Source: Kineosporia succinea (GTDB lineage Bacteria > Actinomycetota > Actinomycetes > Actinomycetales > Kineosporiaceae). Taken from it: 64,000 nucleotides of DNA. The translations under genes were made by a program, and so were the position numbers. Location: NCBI RefSeq assembly GCF_030811555.1, contig NZ_JAUSQZ010000001.1:496001-560000 (forward strand). Direction: 5' to 3'. Shown in pieces: positions 33,688 to 43,587 of this stretch. Numbering within the stretch: position 1 is the first letter of the stretch; every line of letters begins with the position of its first letter. The notes beneath the pieces are model-generated. The model did no database searches and was not told the origin of the DNA. It saw only the letters and a program-made list of their open reading frames with translations.

Positions 33688-34506
33688 CTAGCTGACCTCG
33701 GAGAGCTTGCCGCGCAGCTGGAGCACGGCCTTGGTGTGCATCTGGCAGATGCGTGACTCGGTCACCCCGAGCACCCGGCCGATCTCCGCGAGCGTCAGAC
33801 CCTCGTAGTAGTAGAGCGTGACGACGATCTTCTCGCGCTCGGGCAGCTGGTTGATCGCGCGGGAGAGCATGAACTTGGTCTCCTCGCTCTCGAACGCCTG
33901 GACCGGGTCTTCGGCCTTGGTGTCTTCGAGCGTGTCGACCAGGGAGAGCTTGTCGCCCTTCTCGCCGCCGACCGTGAGCAGCTCGTCGAGGGCCACCACG
34001 TTGACGTAGGAGACCTGGGAGAACACGGCGTGCAGCTCTTCGAGCGTCATCCCCAGGCGCTCGGCCACCTCCGGCTCGGTGGGCGAGCGGTGCAGCTCGC
34101 CCTCCAGCGTGGCGTAGGCCCGCTCGACCTCACGGGCCTTGTAACGCACCGAGCGGGGAATCCAGTCGATGGCCCGCAGCTCGTCGATGATCGCGCCGCG
34201 GATACGGGAGATCGCGTAGGTCTCGAACTTGATCGCGCGCTCGATGTCGAACTTCTCGATCGCGTCGATCAGGCCGAAGATGCCGTAGGAGACCAGATCG
34301 GCCTGCTCGATGTTCGGCGGCAGACCCACGCCGACCCGTCCGGCCACGTACTTCACCAGCGGCGAGTAGTGCAGGATCAGGCGTTCGCGGGTCGTCTGGT
34401 CGCCCGTGAGCTTGAACTTCTCCCACAGCGCCCGCAAAGCGGCTTCGTTGGCCGCGACGGCGTCCTCCGCGGTCGCGTCGACGAGAGCGTCGCTGTTCGC
34501 AGTCAC
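33688..34506 (-). CDS. whiG: RNA polymerase sigma factor WhiG/FliA
   Basis: 272 residues. Region 2: [18 protein letters not shown] and [16 protein letters not shown]; region 3: [18 protein letters not shown]; region 4 helix-turn-helix: [20 protein letters not shown]. It belongs to the FliA/SigD/WhiG class, which directs flagellar or sporulation genes. GTG at 34506. It follows xerC by 54 bp. No flagellar or anti-sigma gene is adjacent, so motility versus sporulation cannot be decided here. Confidence 0.92.
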   Translation of the reverse strand: MTANSDALVDATAEDAVAANEAALRALWEKFKLTGDQTTRERLILHYSPLVKYVAGRVGVGLPPNIEQADLVSYGIFGLIDAIEKFDIERAIKFETYAISRIRGAIIDELRAIDWIPRSVRYKAREVERAYATLEGELHRSPTEPEVAERLGMTLEELHAVFSQVSYVNVVALDELLTVGGEKGDKLSLVDTLEDTKAEDPVQAFESEETKFMLSRAINQLPEREKIVVTLYYYEGLTLAEIGRVLGVTESRICQMHTKAVLQLRGKLSEVS

Positions 34507-34560
34507 CCGGGTCCTCCCTGCATGAGCGCCTAGTCATCCGGTCAGGCAGCTTCGTCGTAC

Positions 34561-35592
34561 TCAGGCCCTGGGGTGGGCCTGACGGTAGCTGGCGCGCAGC
34601 CGGTCCACGGACACATGCGTGTAGAGCTGCGTAGTCGTGAGCGTAGCGTGACCAAGCAGTTCCTGTACGCTACGAAGGTCCGCGCCGCCGTCGAGAAGAT
34701 GCGTCGCCGCACTGTGGCGTAACCCGTGCGGGCCAAGCGAAGGCGCGTCATTCACCCGTTCGAGTGCCTGATGCACCACCTGTCGGACTTGACGCTGGTT
34801 GACCCGACCTCCACGCTTTCCCAAAAATGCCGCCGGCCCGCTGTTTTCGCTGGTCAGAGCAGGTCTGGCCCGATCCAGCCACGAATTGAGGGCCGTCGCG
34901 GCCGGTACTCCGTACGGGACCACGCGTTCCTTGCCGCCCTTGCCCAGAACGCGGATCGTGCGGCGATCCCGATCGATGTCGTCGACGTCGAGCGAGACAA
35001 GTTCACCCACTCGGACGCCGGTCGCGTAAAGCAGCTCCAGAAGGGCCAGGTCGCGGACGAGTATCGGATCGTTCGGATCGATCTTGAGAGTACCGGAACC
35101 GCTTTCGGGCACACCGTTCTCGACCACCGAGGCGGCCTCGGCGAGCGCTCGGCCGGCCTGGTCCTGACGCAGGACACCGGGCAGCGGACGGCCCCGCTTC
35201 GGCGCCTGCAGCCGCGCCCCCGGATCGGTCGTCAGCCGTTCGGTGCGGTAGAGCCAGCGGCTCAGCGCCCGGGCGCTCGCGGCCCGGCGGGCCAGGCTCG
35301 CGCGCGCCTGACCGGCGGTGGACATCGACGCCAGCCAGGAACGCAGCACGGCGAGTGTGAGCAGATCGTCGAGCGGACTTTCGGCCCCGACGGCGTTCCG
35401 GGCGTGTCGCAGCAGTTCTGCGGCGTCGGAGGAGTAGGCCCGCACGGTGTGCTCGGACAGGTTGCGCTCGGCCGCCAGATGACGCGCGTACTCCTCGACC
35501 AGCACCTGGTCGTGCGGGTGGCCGTGCGGGTGGTGGTGCGGTTCGGCGCCGGACTCGGGTGATCGGCCGGGGGGCAGCTCGGGCATCCGCAC
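34561..35592 (-). CDS. xerC: Tyrosine recombinase XerC
   Basis: 343 residues. N-terminal core-binding domain ([22 protein letters not shown] region) and C-terminal catalytic domain with Arg in [14 protein letters not shown], Lys in [12 protein letters not shown], HxxR in [15 protein letters not shown], His in [13 protein letters not shown] and Tyr in the same segment. It resolves chromosome dimers with XerD at dif. The first ~25 residues are His/Pro-rich ([11 protein letters not shown]), unusual for the family. GTG at 35592 or ATG at 35586; the former is closer to GGGGGA. No dif site seen nearby. Confidence 0.9.
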   Translation of the reverse strand: MRMPELPPGRSPESGAEPHHHPHGHPHDQVLVEEYARHLAAERNLSEHTVRAYSSDAAELLRHARNAVGAESPLDDLLTLAVLRSWLASMSTAGQARASLARRAASARALSRWLYRTERLTTDPGARLQAPKRGRPLPGVLRQDQAGRALAEAASVVENGVPESGSGTLKIDPNDPILVRDLALLELLYATGVRVGELVSLDVDDIDRDRRTIRVLGKGGKERVVPYGVPAATALNSWLDRARPALTSENSGPAAFLGKRGGRVNQRQVRQVVHQALERVNDAPSLGPHGLRHSAATHLLDGGADLRSVQELLGHATLTTTQLYTHVSVDRLRASYRQAHPRA

Positions 35593-35651
35593 ACCGTCCC
35601 CCTTTCGGGCATCGGGCTCAAGCAGGAGGGGCGGCGTGCCGTGCAGGTCTC

Positions 35652-36626
35652 ATGAGCAGGACTAGTGTGCGGCGGGTGGACCGATCAGACCAGGGACGCG
35701 TGGTGCGGATCGGCACGCGCTCCTCACCGATGGCGCTGGCCCAGGTCGAGCGCGTGCGGGCCGAGCTGACCGCGCTCGAGCCGGATCTGGTGGTCGAGGT
35801 CGTGCCGGTGACGACCAGCGGCGACCGCTGGCCCGGCTCGCTGGCGGCGCTCGGCGGCAAGGGCGCCTTCACCCGCGAGGTCGACCAGCTGCTGCTGAAC
35901 CGTGAGGTCGACCTCGCCGTGCACTGCATGAAAGACGTTCCGGGAGACCGGCCGGTGCCGGCCGGCACCACGTTCGCCTGCTACCTCGAGCGCGACGACG
36001 TGCGGGACGCCCTGATCCACCCCGGCGGCCTCACGCTCGACGAGCTGCCCGCCGGCACCCGCATCGGGACCTCCGCGGTGCGCCGGATCGCTCAGCTGGC
36101 GAGGGCCTATCCGCACCTGACCACGGTGCCGATCCGCGGCAACGCCAACAGCCGTCTGGCCAAGCTCGAGGCCGGGCACGCCGACGCGCTGCTGCTCGCC
36201 TACTCCGGCCTGGAACGGATCGGCGAGACCGCCCGGGCGACACAGATCCTCGGCATCGACACCATGTGCCCGCCGATCGGCGCCGGGGTGCTCGGGCTGC
36301 AGTGCCGGGAGGAGGACACCGAAACGGTCGATCTGATCGGCAGGCTCGGCAGCACCGGCACCTGGCGGGAGACCACGGCCGAGCGGATGATGCTGCACGT
36401 GCTCCAGGGGCACTGCAACAGCCCGATCGCCGGGCTCGCCACCTCTCGGCCCGACGGTCGGCTCGGCCTGCGGGCCATGGTGTTCTCGCTCGACGGCAAG
36501 ACCACGCTGGAGGCCGAGGAGACCGGAAGCGCCTCGGATCCGGTGCTGCTCGGCACCTCGGTCGCCGTGGCCCTGCTGCACCAGGGCGCCCGGGAGCTGA
36601 TCGACTCGACGGCCGACCAGGGCTGA
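35652..36626 (+). CDS. hemC: Hydroxymethylbilane synthase
   Basis: 324 residues. [33 protein letters not shown] with the catalytic Asp, [35 protein letters not shown] and the dipyrromethane-cofactor Cys in [11 protein letters not shown]. It polymerises four porphobilinogen units for tetrapyrrole synthesis. The ATG at 35652 has only a weak AGG site. It is oriented against its neighbours, between xerC and dprA, with no other hem genes nearby; a second copy elsewhere is possible. Confidence 0.9.
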   Translation: MSRTSVRRVDRSDQGRVVRIGTRSSPMALAQVERVRAELTALEPDLVVEVVPVTTSGDRWPGSLAALGGKGAFTREVDQLLLNREVDLAVHCMKDVPGDRPVPAGTTFACYLERDDVRDALIHPGGLTLDELPAGTRIGTSAVRRIAQLARAYPHLTTVPIRGNANSRLAKLEAGHADALLLAYSGLERIGETARATQILGIDTMCPPIGAGVLGLQCREEDTETVDLIGRLGSTGTWRETTAERMMLHVLQGHCNSPIAGLATSRPDGRLGLRAMVFSLDGKTTLEAEETGSASDPVLLGTSVAVALLHQGARELIDSTADQG

Positions 36627-36637
36627 GACCCGTTGCG

Positions 36638-37801
36638 TCATCGGGACGTTCCCGACGACCGGCGGCGGGCCCGGCGCCAGCCGTCTCCGACCCGCTCGGC
36701 CAGTTCCCGCAGCTCCAGGCGGGCCAGTGACGCCTCGACGGCCGTCTCGCCCGCCCCGGCCACCGAACACAACCGGGCCACCGGCACGGCCCTGCGCACG
36801 GGCAGGGCGTCGAGAACCTGCAGGTCCCGGGGCTCCAGACCGTCGTACTCGGCCTCCGGAACCGGCTCGTCGCTCGCGAGGAACGTGCCGATCGGGCCGA
36901 CCAGCTCACACAGCTCGTCGGCCGAGGTGATGCAGACCGCGCCCGAGCGCAGCAGACGGTGCGCCCCGTAGGACGACGGCGAGGTCACCGGGCCGGGCAC
37001 CGCCCCGACCGGAAGGCTCAGCCGGTCGGCCCAGTTCGCGGTGCCCATCGTGCCGGAGCGGTTGCCCGCCTCGACCACGCAGGTGGCCTGGCCCAGTGCC
37101 GCGATGATGCGGTTGCGGAAGATGAAGCGCCACTTCGTCGGCGTCTGCCCCGGCGGGACCTCACTGACCAGCGCCCCGGAATCGGCGATCTCGGCGATGA
37201 GGAGCTCGTTCGAGGGCGGGTAGAACCGGTCGACCCCACCCGCCAGCACCGCCAGCGTCGGACCGCTCACCGCGAGCGCCCCCCGATGAGCGGCGGCGTC
37301 GATGCCGAGGGCAGCCCCGGAGACGACGGTGATGCCCTTGTCGGCGCTGCCCGCGGCCAGTTCGGTGGCCATGTGCTCACCGTAGGCGGTGGCGGCCCGT
37401 GCCCCGACGATCGAGACCGACTGCGCACAGGCCTGATTCAGGGGCATCGGGCCGCGGACGTAGAGGCAGAAGGGTTTCTCGTCGCCCAGCCGGTCGAGGC
37501 CGGTGGGCCACTCCGGGTCGGCGGGCACGACCAGACGGCCCCCGATCAGGGTGAGGTTGTGCAGGTCCTGGTCGGGATCGAGACTTGCGAGCCGGGGACC
37601 GTACCGTTCGGCGTCGTACCCGTCGAAGACGTCGGCCAGTGCCCCGACCGCCCCACGCCGGGCCACGAGGGCACCGGCCCGGGCGTCACCGGGTTCGACC
37701 AGCCGGCTCCAGGCCACCCGGGCCCGGCGCTCCTCGGGGTCGCTGCCGAGCCGCGGCTCGACGACGGCCTGCGCCGCCGACGCGTTCTCGTTGCCGTTCA
37801 C
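36638..37801 (-). CDS. dprA: DNA-processing protein DprA
   Basis: 387 residues. A Rossmann-like core contains VSIVGARAATAYGEHMA, GITVVSGAALGIDAAAHRGA, AVLAGGVDRFYPPSN, RFIFRNRIIAALGQATCVVE and AGNRSGTMGTANWA, followed by a C-terminal winged-helix (ALPVRRAVPVARLC). It loads RecA on incoming single-stranded DNA. The GTG at 37801 overlaps the comM stop (GTGA). It is convergent with hemC. Confidence 0.92.
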   Translation of the reverse strand: MNGNENASAAQAVVEPRLGSDPEERRARVAWSRLVEPGDARAGALVARRGAVGALADVFDGYDAERYGPRLASLDPDQDLHNLTLIGGRLVVPADPEWPTGLDRLGDEKPFCLYVRGPMPLNQACAQSVSIVGARAATAYGEHMATELAAGSADKGITVVSGAALGIDAAAHRGALAVSGPTLAVLAGGVDRFYPPSNELLIAEIADSGALVSEVPPGQTPTKWRFIFRNRIIAALGQATCVVEAGNRSGTMGTANWADRLSLPVGAVPGPVTSPSSYGAHRLLRSGAVCITSADELCELVGPIGTFLASDEPVPEAEYDGLEPRDLQVLDALPVRRAVPVARLCSVAGAGETAVEASLARLELRELAERVGDGWRRARRRSSGTSR

Positions 37802-39423
37802 ACTGACACCTGCCCCCGGCGCCGGAGCATCAGCGCCAGCGACACGTCGTCGCGGTCGGGACGTTCCCGCCCGGCCAGATCGCCCACCGAGTAGGCGACT
37901 TTCAGCACCCGGTCGTGGCCCCGGATCGACAGCTTGCCGGTGTCGAGCGCCCGGTCGACATCCTGGGTGACGTCGGGAGGCAGTCGCAGCGGGCCCCGCA
38001 GGTAGCTGCCGGGGATCTCGCCGTTGCAGGTCCACGGGGTGCCGGCGAGCCGGTCGCGGGCGATGGCCCGAGCGGCACGCACCCGCTGGGCCACCGTGGC
38101 CGAGGTCTCGGCCCGGTCGCTCTCGGCCATGTCGGTGCGCGACACCGGGAGCACGTCGACCTGCAGGTCGACCCGGTCGAGCAGAGGACCGGACAGCCGG
38201 GACAGGTAGCGGCGCCGGGCGATCGGCGCGCAGACACAGTTCAGCCCTTTGCCCGAGGCCTGGCCGCAGGGACAGGGATTGCTGGCCAGCACCAGCAGGA
38301 ACCGGGCCGGGAAACGGGCGCTGCCGTTGGCGCGGTGGATCACCAGGTCGCCGTGCTCGAGCGGTTGGCGCAGAGCATCGAGCACCTGCGAGTGGAATTC
38401 GCCGGCCTCGTCGAGGAAGAGGATGCCGCGGTGGGCCAGCGACGCCGCACCCGGGTGCGGGAGTCCGCTGCCGCCGCCGACCATGGAGACGATCGTGGCG
38501 GTGTGGTGGGGACTCTGGAACGGTGGTCGCCGGATCAGCCCGCTCGCCGGGACGAGGGTGCCCGCGACCGAGTGCACGGCCGTCACCTCCACCGCCGCCT
38601 CGTCGTCGAGATCGGGCAGCAGCCCCGGCAACCGGGATGCGAGAAGGGTCTTGCCGGTGCCCGGCGGGCCCATGAGCAGCAGGTGATGCCCTCCGGCGGC
38701 GGCGAGTTCGAGGGCCGTGCGCGCCTGCTTCTGGCCGATCACGTCGGACAGGTCGGGCTCCGGACCGGCCGGGAGACCGGCCCGCGCCGGGGTGAGGTCG
38801 CCGGGCCGCACCAGCAGGTCGCCCGGATGCGCCTCGGGAGCGCGGCTCTCGCGGCGGGGCGCGACATGGAGCAGGGCGGGCTGGTGAATCTCGGGCGGCA
38901 GCTCACCGGCGATGCCGCCGTGCAACCGGATCAGGTCGGCCAGGGTGCTCATCGGATGCACCCGGGCGCCGGGCACGAGACGGGCCTCGGCCTCGTTGGC
39001 GACGGGCACCACCACGTCGGGGAAGCCGCTGCGCACGGCGGCGAGCGTGGCGGGCAGCACTCCGCGCACCGGGCGCACCCGGCCGTTGAGCCCGAGTTCG
39101 CCGATGTGGACGTAGGTTCGGGCGGCCGACGCCTCGAGCACCGACTGGGCGCGGAGCAGGGCCACCGCGATCGCCAGGTCGAACCCGCTGCCCGCCTTGG
39201 GCAGCGCGGCGGGTGACAGGTTCACCGTGATGCGGCGCTGCGGCAGCGGGTGCCCGGAGTTGGAACAGGCGGCGCGCACCCGGTCGCGGGACTCGGTGAG
39301 CGACGCGTCGGGCAGGCCGACCAGGGTGAAGGCGGGCAGCCCGAGGGCGATGTCGGCCTCCACGTCGACCAGGTGCCCGGTCATCCCGACGATCGCGACG
39401 GACAACGCGCGGCCCAGCGCCAT
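37798..39423 (-). CDS. comM: YifB/ComM family Mg-chelatase-like AAA+ ATPase
   Basis: 541 residues. An N-terminal Lon-protease-like domain (GHLVDVEADIALGLPAFTLV, LSPAALPKAGSGFDLAIA) precedes the AAA+ core: Walker A LMGPPGTGKTLLASRLP, Walker B GILFLDEAGEFHSQVL, and the RFPARFLLVLASNPCPCG and CVCAPIARRRYLSRLSGPLL segments. ComM helicases promote branch migration in natural transformation. The start overlaps the yraN stop by 1 bp and its stop overlaps dprA. Confidence 0.92.
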   Translation of the reverse strand: MALGRALSVAIVGMTGHLVDVEADIALGLPAFTLVGLPDASLTESRDRVRAACSNSGHPLPQRRITVNLSPAALPKAGSGFDLAIAVALLRAQSVLEASAARTYVHIGELGLNGRVRPVRGVLPATLAAVRSGFPDVVVPVANEAEARLVPGARVHPMSTLADLIRLHGGIAGELPPEIHQPALLHVAPRRESRAPEAHPGDLLVRPGDLTPARAGLPAGPEPDLSDVIGQKQARTALELAAAGGHHLLLMGPPGTGKTLLASRLPGLLPDLDDEAAVEVTAVHSVAGTLVPASGLIRRPPFQSPHHTATIVSMVGGGSGLPHPGAASLAHRGILFLDEAGEFHSQVLDALRQPLEHGDLVIHRANGSARFPARFLLVLASNPCPCGQASGKGLNCVCAPIARRRYLSRLSGPLLDRVDLQVDVLPVSRTDMAESDRAETSATVAQRVRAARAIARDRLAGTPWTCNGEIPGSYLRGPLRLPPDVTQDVDRALDTGKLSIRGHDRVLKVAYSVGDLAGRERPDRDDVSLALMLRRRGQVSV

Positions 39424-39782
39424 CAGAGCACCCCCTTGAGGTGCACCATGCGGGTGGTGCCGGACAGCGGGCGGACAATGCCGACCACGTCGACGCGCAC
39501 CTGCGGGTAGAACCGGCTCTGCGATGCGAGCCAGGCCCCGGTGAGGCGCCGTAACCGGCCCGCCTTCACCGAGGTCACCGCCTCGAAGGGGTCACCCGCC
39601 CGCACCGACTGCCGGGTCTTGACCTCGCAGACCACCAGGCACTGCCCCTCCAGCGCCACCAGATCGATCTCACCGGATCGGCACCGCCAGTTGCGGGCCA
39701 GGATCCGGCAGCCCGTCGCCTCCAGGTGCGCCGCCGCCAGGTTCTCCCCGTAGCGGCCGAGCTCGGCCTTTGCCAGCTGCAT
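39423..39782 (-). CDS. yraN: YraN (UPF0102) family nuclease-like protein
   Basis: 119 residues from the ATG at 39782, chosen because GGAGGT stands 7 bases upstream; GTG codons at 39788-39791 sit on the ribosome site. LGRYGENLAAAHLEATGCRILARNW and GEIDLVALEGQCLVVCEVKTRQ are given in part: GEIDLVAL and VCEVKTR form the PD-(D/E)xK-like nuclease core. Function in the cell is unknown; it is always near comM/dprA/rnhB. Confidence 0.9.
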   Translation of the reverse strand: MQLAKAELGRYGENLAAAHLEATGCRILARNWRCRSGEIDLVALEGQCLVVCEVKTRQSVRAGDPFEAVTSVKAGRLRRLTGAWLASQSRFYPQVRVDVVGIVRPLSGTTRMVHLKGVL

Positions 39783-39889
39783 CTCCACCACCTCCGGTGC
39801 GAAAGCCTGCTCGCTCCGGAGGTTCCCGACGGGTCGTCAGCGGCCGCCTGTGGACGGACAGCCGTTCGTACGGTGCTGTGGAAAGTTCG

Positions 39890-40537
39890 TCAGCCCATCC
39901 GGGTGCCGCACTCGGAGCAGAACGCCGCCCCCGGCACGTTGCGCGTGGACTCGCAGCCCGGGCAGGCCCGCTTCACCTGGAACTCCTGACCGCAGCCGGA
40001 GCAGAACCTGCCACCGTCGACCTTCGCGGAGCAGTGCGGGCAGGTGACGGTGGTGCGGGCCGAGACGTCGAGGTTCTTGTTCCAGTCGACCTCCCGGGCC
40101 TGGTCGTGCATCTGCTGCACCTGGGCCTGCGACTGCGCCCGGGACAGCTCTTCGTGCACGAACGGCGAGCAGCGGGCGCACTGGCCGACCTGCTCGTTCC
40201 AGCAGACGTCGTGACAGACCCAGTCGCTGCAGCCCCGGCACTGGCGGAACTCGTGGCGGACCGTCTCGACCGCCTCGGACATCGCCCTGTCCTTGGCGGC
40301 GGAATTGGTTCCGCGGTCCCAGTAGTCGGCCAGACTGCCGAGCTTGTGGGCGTTGCCGCCGAAGAAGTTGCCGACGGTGCGCAGCACGTTCTGCGCCATC
40401 TCGGCCTTGTCGCGCACGAACGGCGAACGATGACCGTTGCCGCACCGCTCGCAGGAGAACTCGAACTGGAAACCGTCGTTGTTCGAGAGGTCACGGACGT
40501 TGTCGGTGAACGCATAGTGCTGGGCCACGGACGTCAT
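39890..40537 (-). CDS. Zinc-ribbon protein with seven CxxC-type knuckles
   Basis: 215 residues. Cysteine pairs occur as CERCG, CRGCSDWVCHDVC, CARC, CPHC, CSGC, CPGC and CSEC, indicating several zinc ribbons; the last three resemble double-zinc-ribbon (DZR) modules. The middle (residues ~40-95) is Ala/Gln-rich and probably helical. No membrane segment or signal peptide. ATG at 40537. Monocistronic, divergent from the ABC operon at 40716 across an 18-bp palindrome. No known domain beyond zinc ribbons; possibly a nucleic-acid or protein adaptor. Confidence 0.75.
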   Translation of the reverse strand: MTSVAQHYAFTDNVRDLSNNDGFQFEFSCERCGNGHRSPFVRDKAEMAQNVLRTVGNFFGGNAHKLGSLADYWDRGTNSAAKDRAMSEAVETVRHEFRQCRGCSDWVCHDVCWNEQVGQCARCSPFVHEELSRAQSQAQVQQMHDQAREVDWNKNLDVSARTTVTCPHCSAKVDGGRFCSGCGQEFQVKRACPGCESTRNVPGAAFCSECGTRMG

Positions 40538-40596
40538 GCTAGGGGCGGGTGGCCTGCGAAAACAGACCTGTTCGAGGGTTTTGCGAAGTCCGGTCG

Positions 40597-40614
40597 GCGG
40601 GGGTGCACCCCCGC
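40597..40614. promoter_or_regulatory. 18-bp perfect palindrome, candidate operator
   Basis: GCGGGGGTGCACCCCCGC lies midway in the 178-bp gap between the divergent zinc-ribbon gene and the ABC operon. It could be an operator or a hairpin. No regulator gene is adjacent. Confidence 0.4.
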
Positions 40615-40715
40615 ATCCGGGGCGCCCCCGAGCCGGAAACCGGGGACGAATCCCCAGAACCGGGTGCCGAACCGGACGTGAACTGTCGGTGGTCACCAAT
40701 AGAGTCGGCCAGGTC

Positions 40716-41774
40716 ATGATGATCTCAGTCGAGAACCTCACGAAGCGCTACGGCGCTGTCACCGCGCTCGACGGGCTGACCTTCGCCATCGAGTCCGGAG
40801 TCGTCGGTCTGGTCGGTGCCAACGGCGCGGGCAAGTCCACGATGATCAAGATCCTGCTCGGGCTGCTGCCCGCCACCACCGGTGGCGCGCGGGTCCTGGG
40901 TCTCGACGTCGCCACCGACGGCCCCGCCATCCGGCAGCGAGTGGGCTACATGCCCGAGCACGACTGCCTTCCGGCCGACATGTCGGCCACCGAATTCGTC
41001 CTCCACATGGCCCGGATGTCCGGGCTGCCGCTGACCGCGGCCCGCGAGCGCACGGCCGACACACTGCGGCACGTCGGGCTGTACGAGGAGCGGTACCGCT
41101 CGATGGGCGGCTACTCGACCGGTATGAAGCAGCGGGTCAAGCTGGCCCAGGCCCTCGTGCACGACCCGGGTCTGCTGCTGCTCGACGAGCCGACCAACGG
41201 TCTCGACCCGGCCGGGCGCGACCAGATGCTCGCGCTGCTGCGGCGCATCGGCACCGAGTTCGGCATCCCGATGCTCGTGACCTCGCACCTGCTGGGCGAA
41301 CTGGAACAGGTCTGCGACCACATCGTGGTCGTCGACGGCGGGCGTCTGCTGCGGTCGTCGTCCACCGCCGACGTCACCTCGGCCAGCCGCATCCTGGCGG
41401 TCGAGGTCGACGAGCGGGTGCCCGAGCTGGGCGCGGCCCTGCAGGCCGCCGGGCTCGTGGTGCACCCGGCCGGGCGGCAGATCGAGGTCGAGCTGGTCGA
41501 CGACGGCACCTACGACGTCGTGCTCGACACCGTCGTGCAGCTCGGGGTCGGCCTGCACCGGCTCGAGCGGCGCCGCCACCGGATGGCCGAGATCTTCCGC
41601 GCCGACCCGACTCTCGACCCCGACCAGAACGACCCGGGCGGCAACGACGCGGGTGACCCCGCCCGGGCCGTTGCTGCTGCCCTACAGCAGAAGTGGGCCC
41701 AGGCCTCACAGCCCGCCAGCGGGCCCGCCACCGCGCCGAACACCGCGCCGAACACCGAAGGGGGGCGACCGTGA
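40716..41774 (+). CDS. ABC transporter ATP-binding protein (exporter type) 1
   Basis: 352 residues. Walker A GLVGANGAGKSTMIKIL near residue 33, signature GYSTGMKQRVKLAQAL (STGMK variant of drug/lantibiotic-type exporters), Walker B LLLLDEPTNGLDPAGRD, switch His in LVTSHLLGELEQV. The C-terminal ~60 residues are a Pro/Asn/Asp-rich tail. ATG at 40716 or 40719. It is the first of four overlapping genes and pairs with the permease at 41771. Confidence 0.87.
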   Translation: MMISVENLTKRYGAVTALDGLTFAIESGVVGLVGANGAGKSTMIKILLGLLPATTGGARVLGLDVATDGPAIRQRVGYMPEHDCLPADMSATEFVLHMARMSGLPLTAARERTADTLRHVGLYEERYRSMGGYSTGMKQRVKLAQALVHDPGLLLLDEPTNGLDPAGRDQMLALLRRIGTEFGIPMLVTSHLLGELEQVCDHIVVVDGGRLLRSSSTADVTSASRILAVEVDERVPELGAALQAAGLVVHPAGRQIEVELVDDGTYDVVLDTVVQLGVGLHRLERRRHRMAEIFRADPTLDPDQNDPGGNDAGDPARAVAAALQQKWAQASQPASGPATAPNTAPNTEGGRP

Positions 41775-42652
41775 GCAGCAACGGTGGAGTCATCCACGAC
41801 ATCGGGTTCCGGCACTACGAAGGGCCCCGGCTGGGCCGGGGCTACCTGATCCGGTCGCTGTACGTCGAGAGCCTGCGGGGCTGCTACGGTCTCGGCCGCT
41901 CGACGAAGTCGAAGATCATGCCCTTCCTGCTGCTGTTCGTCATGACCGGCCCCGCGATCATCGTCGCGGTGGTGGCCGGCGTGACCGGGCTGGACTCGCT
42001 GCCGATCGAGTCGGTCGACTACATCTTCGCGCTGAGCTCGGCGATCACCATCTTCGTGGCCGCCCAGGCCCCGGCCACGGTCTCGCGGGACCTGCGGTTC
42101 CGCACCATGCCGCTGTACCTCTCGCGTCCGCTGCACCGCAACGACTACGTGCTGGCCAAGTTCGGCGCGATGAGCACGGCCCTGTTCATCCTCATCGCGG
42201 TTCCGCAGACCGCCCTGTTCCTGGGGTCGCTGCTGGCCAAGATGTCGTTCTGGCCGAACGCGAAGAGCTGGGCGGCGGGCCTTCTCGGGGCCTTCCTGGT
42301 CTCGCTGGTGCTGGCCGGCATCGGCCTGCTGATCGCCTCGATCACCCCGCGGCGCGGCTTCGGGGTGGCCGCGGTGATCACCGTGCTGCTCCTGCTCACC
42401 CTGATCAGCGGCGTCCTCTCGGCCCTGGCCTACGAGAACGACCATCCCGACCTGTCCGGCTACTTCGCCATGATCAACCCGGTCGGGCTGGTGCAGGGAG
42501 TGCTGCACTGGCTGGTCGACGCCGACGTCTCGTACCCCGTGCCCCCGCCCGGCACCACCGGCGGTCTGGTGTTCACCGCGGTCATGGTCCTGGTGATCGC
42601 CGGCAGCTACGCCCTCCTGCTCGCGCGCTACCGGAAGGTGTCGGCCTCATGA
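41771..42652 (+). CDS. ABC-2 type transporter permease 1
   Basis: 293 residues with about six membrane segments (for example MPFLLLFVMTGPAIIVAVVAG, LLIASITPRRGFGVAAVITV, TAVMVLVIAGSYALLLARYR). GTG at 41771 overlaps the ATPase stop. The N-terminus GFRHYEGPRLGRGYLIRSL is typical of actinobacterial ABC-2 permeases of this tandem family. It works with ATPase 1, perhaps also with pair 2. Export substrate unknown. Confidence 0.85.
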   Translation: MSSNGGVIHDIGFRHYEGPRLGRGYLIRSLYVESLRGCYGLGRSTKSKIMPFLLLFVMTGPAIIVAVVAGVTGLDSLPIESVDYIFALSSAITIFVAAQAPATVSRDLRFRTMPLYLSRPLHRNDYVLAKFGAMSTALFILIAVPQTALFLGSLLAKMSFWPNAKSWAAGLLGAFLVSLVLAGIGLLIASITPRRGFGVAAVITVLLLLTLISGVLSALAYENDHPDLSGYFAMINPVGLVQGVLHWLVDADVSYPVPPPGTTGGLVFTAVMVLVIAGSYALLLARYRKVSAS

Positions 42653-43587
42653 GCCAGGCGACGAGAATCGAACGCGCCCCCGTCGTGCTGAAACTCGAAC
42701 AGGTCAGCCGCTGGTTCGGCAACGTGGTGGCGGTGAACGACGTCTCGATGACGATCGGGGCCGGCGTTACCGGTCTGCTCGGGCCGAACGGCGCGGGCAA
42801 GTCCACGCTGATCCACATGATGAGCGGGTTCCTGCCGCCCTCGTCCGGCTCGGTCACGGTCGACGGCCAGGCCACCTGGCACAACGAGGGCATCTACCGC
42901 CGCATCGGCCTGGTGCCCGAGCGGGAGGCGATGTACGACGGGGTCTCCGGCTGGGACTTCGTGCTCGCCAACGCGAGGCTGCACCGGCTGCCCGACCCGA
43001 AAGCAGCCGCGCGGCGGGCGATCGAGACCGTCGACATGCTCGAGGCCTCGTCCCGCGACGTGGGCGGCTACTCCAAGGGCATGAAGCAGCGCATCAAGAT
43101 GGCCACCGCCCTGGTGCACGATCCGGACGTGCTGCTGCTCGACGAGCCGTTCAACGGCATGGACCCGCGCCAGCGTCTCCAGCTGATGGACCTGATGACC
43201 GAGCTCGGCCGCACCGGCCGGGTGGTGCTGTTCAGCTCGCACATCCTCGAGGAGGTCGAGCAGATCGCCGGGGGCATCGAGGTGATGGTGGCCGGGCGGC
43301 ACGCGGCGTCCGGCGACTTCCGCGAGATCCGCCGCCTGATGACCGAACGGCCGCACCAGTACACGATCCGGTCGAGTGACGACCGGGCTCTGGCCGCCGC
43401 GCTGATCGCCGACGGTTCCACCTCCGGGGTGGAGCTCGGCGACCGGCTCAACGTGCAGGCCACCGACTACACCCGGTTCGCCCACCGGCTGCCGGTCTTC
43501 GCCCGGGAACGAGGGATCCGGTTGTACGAGGTCACACCCGCCGACGAGTCGCTGGAGAAGGTCTTCTCCTACCTGGTGAACCGATGA
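42649..43587 (+). CDS. ABC transporter ATP-binding protein (exporter type) 2
   Basis: 312 residues. Walker A GLLGPNGAGKSTLIHMM, signature GYSKGMKQRIKMATAL, Walker B VLLLDEPFNGMDPRQR, switch His in FSSHILEEVEQI. Clearly homologous to ATPase 1, so the operon arose from duplication of an ATPase/permease unit. ATG at 42649 overlaps the permease 1 stop (ATGA). Confidence 0.88.
   Translation: MSQATRIERAPVVLKLEQVSRWFGNVVAVNDVSMTIGAGVTGLLGPNGAGKSTLIHMMSGFLPPSSGSVTVDGQATWHNEGIYRRIGLVPEREAMYDGVSGWDFVLANARLHRLPDPKAAARRAIETVDMLEASSRDVGGYSKGMKQRIKMATALVHDPDVLLLDEPFNGMDPRQRLQLMDLMTELGRTGRVVLFSSHILEEVEQIAGGIEVMVAGRHAASGDFREIRRLMTERPHQYTIRSSDDRALAAALIADGSTSGVELGDRLNVQATDYTRFAHRLPVFARERGIRLYEVTPADESLEKVFSYLVNR

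Noticed and set aside
34561-35592. XerC as an integrase of a mobile element
   Set aside because: It sits in the conserved whiG-xerC-dprA block with no attachment-site repeats or other phage or integron genes.
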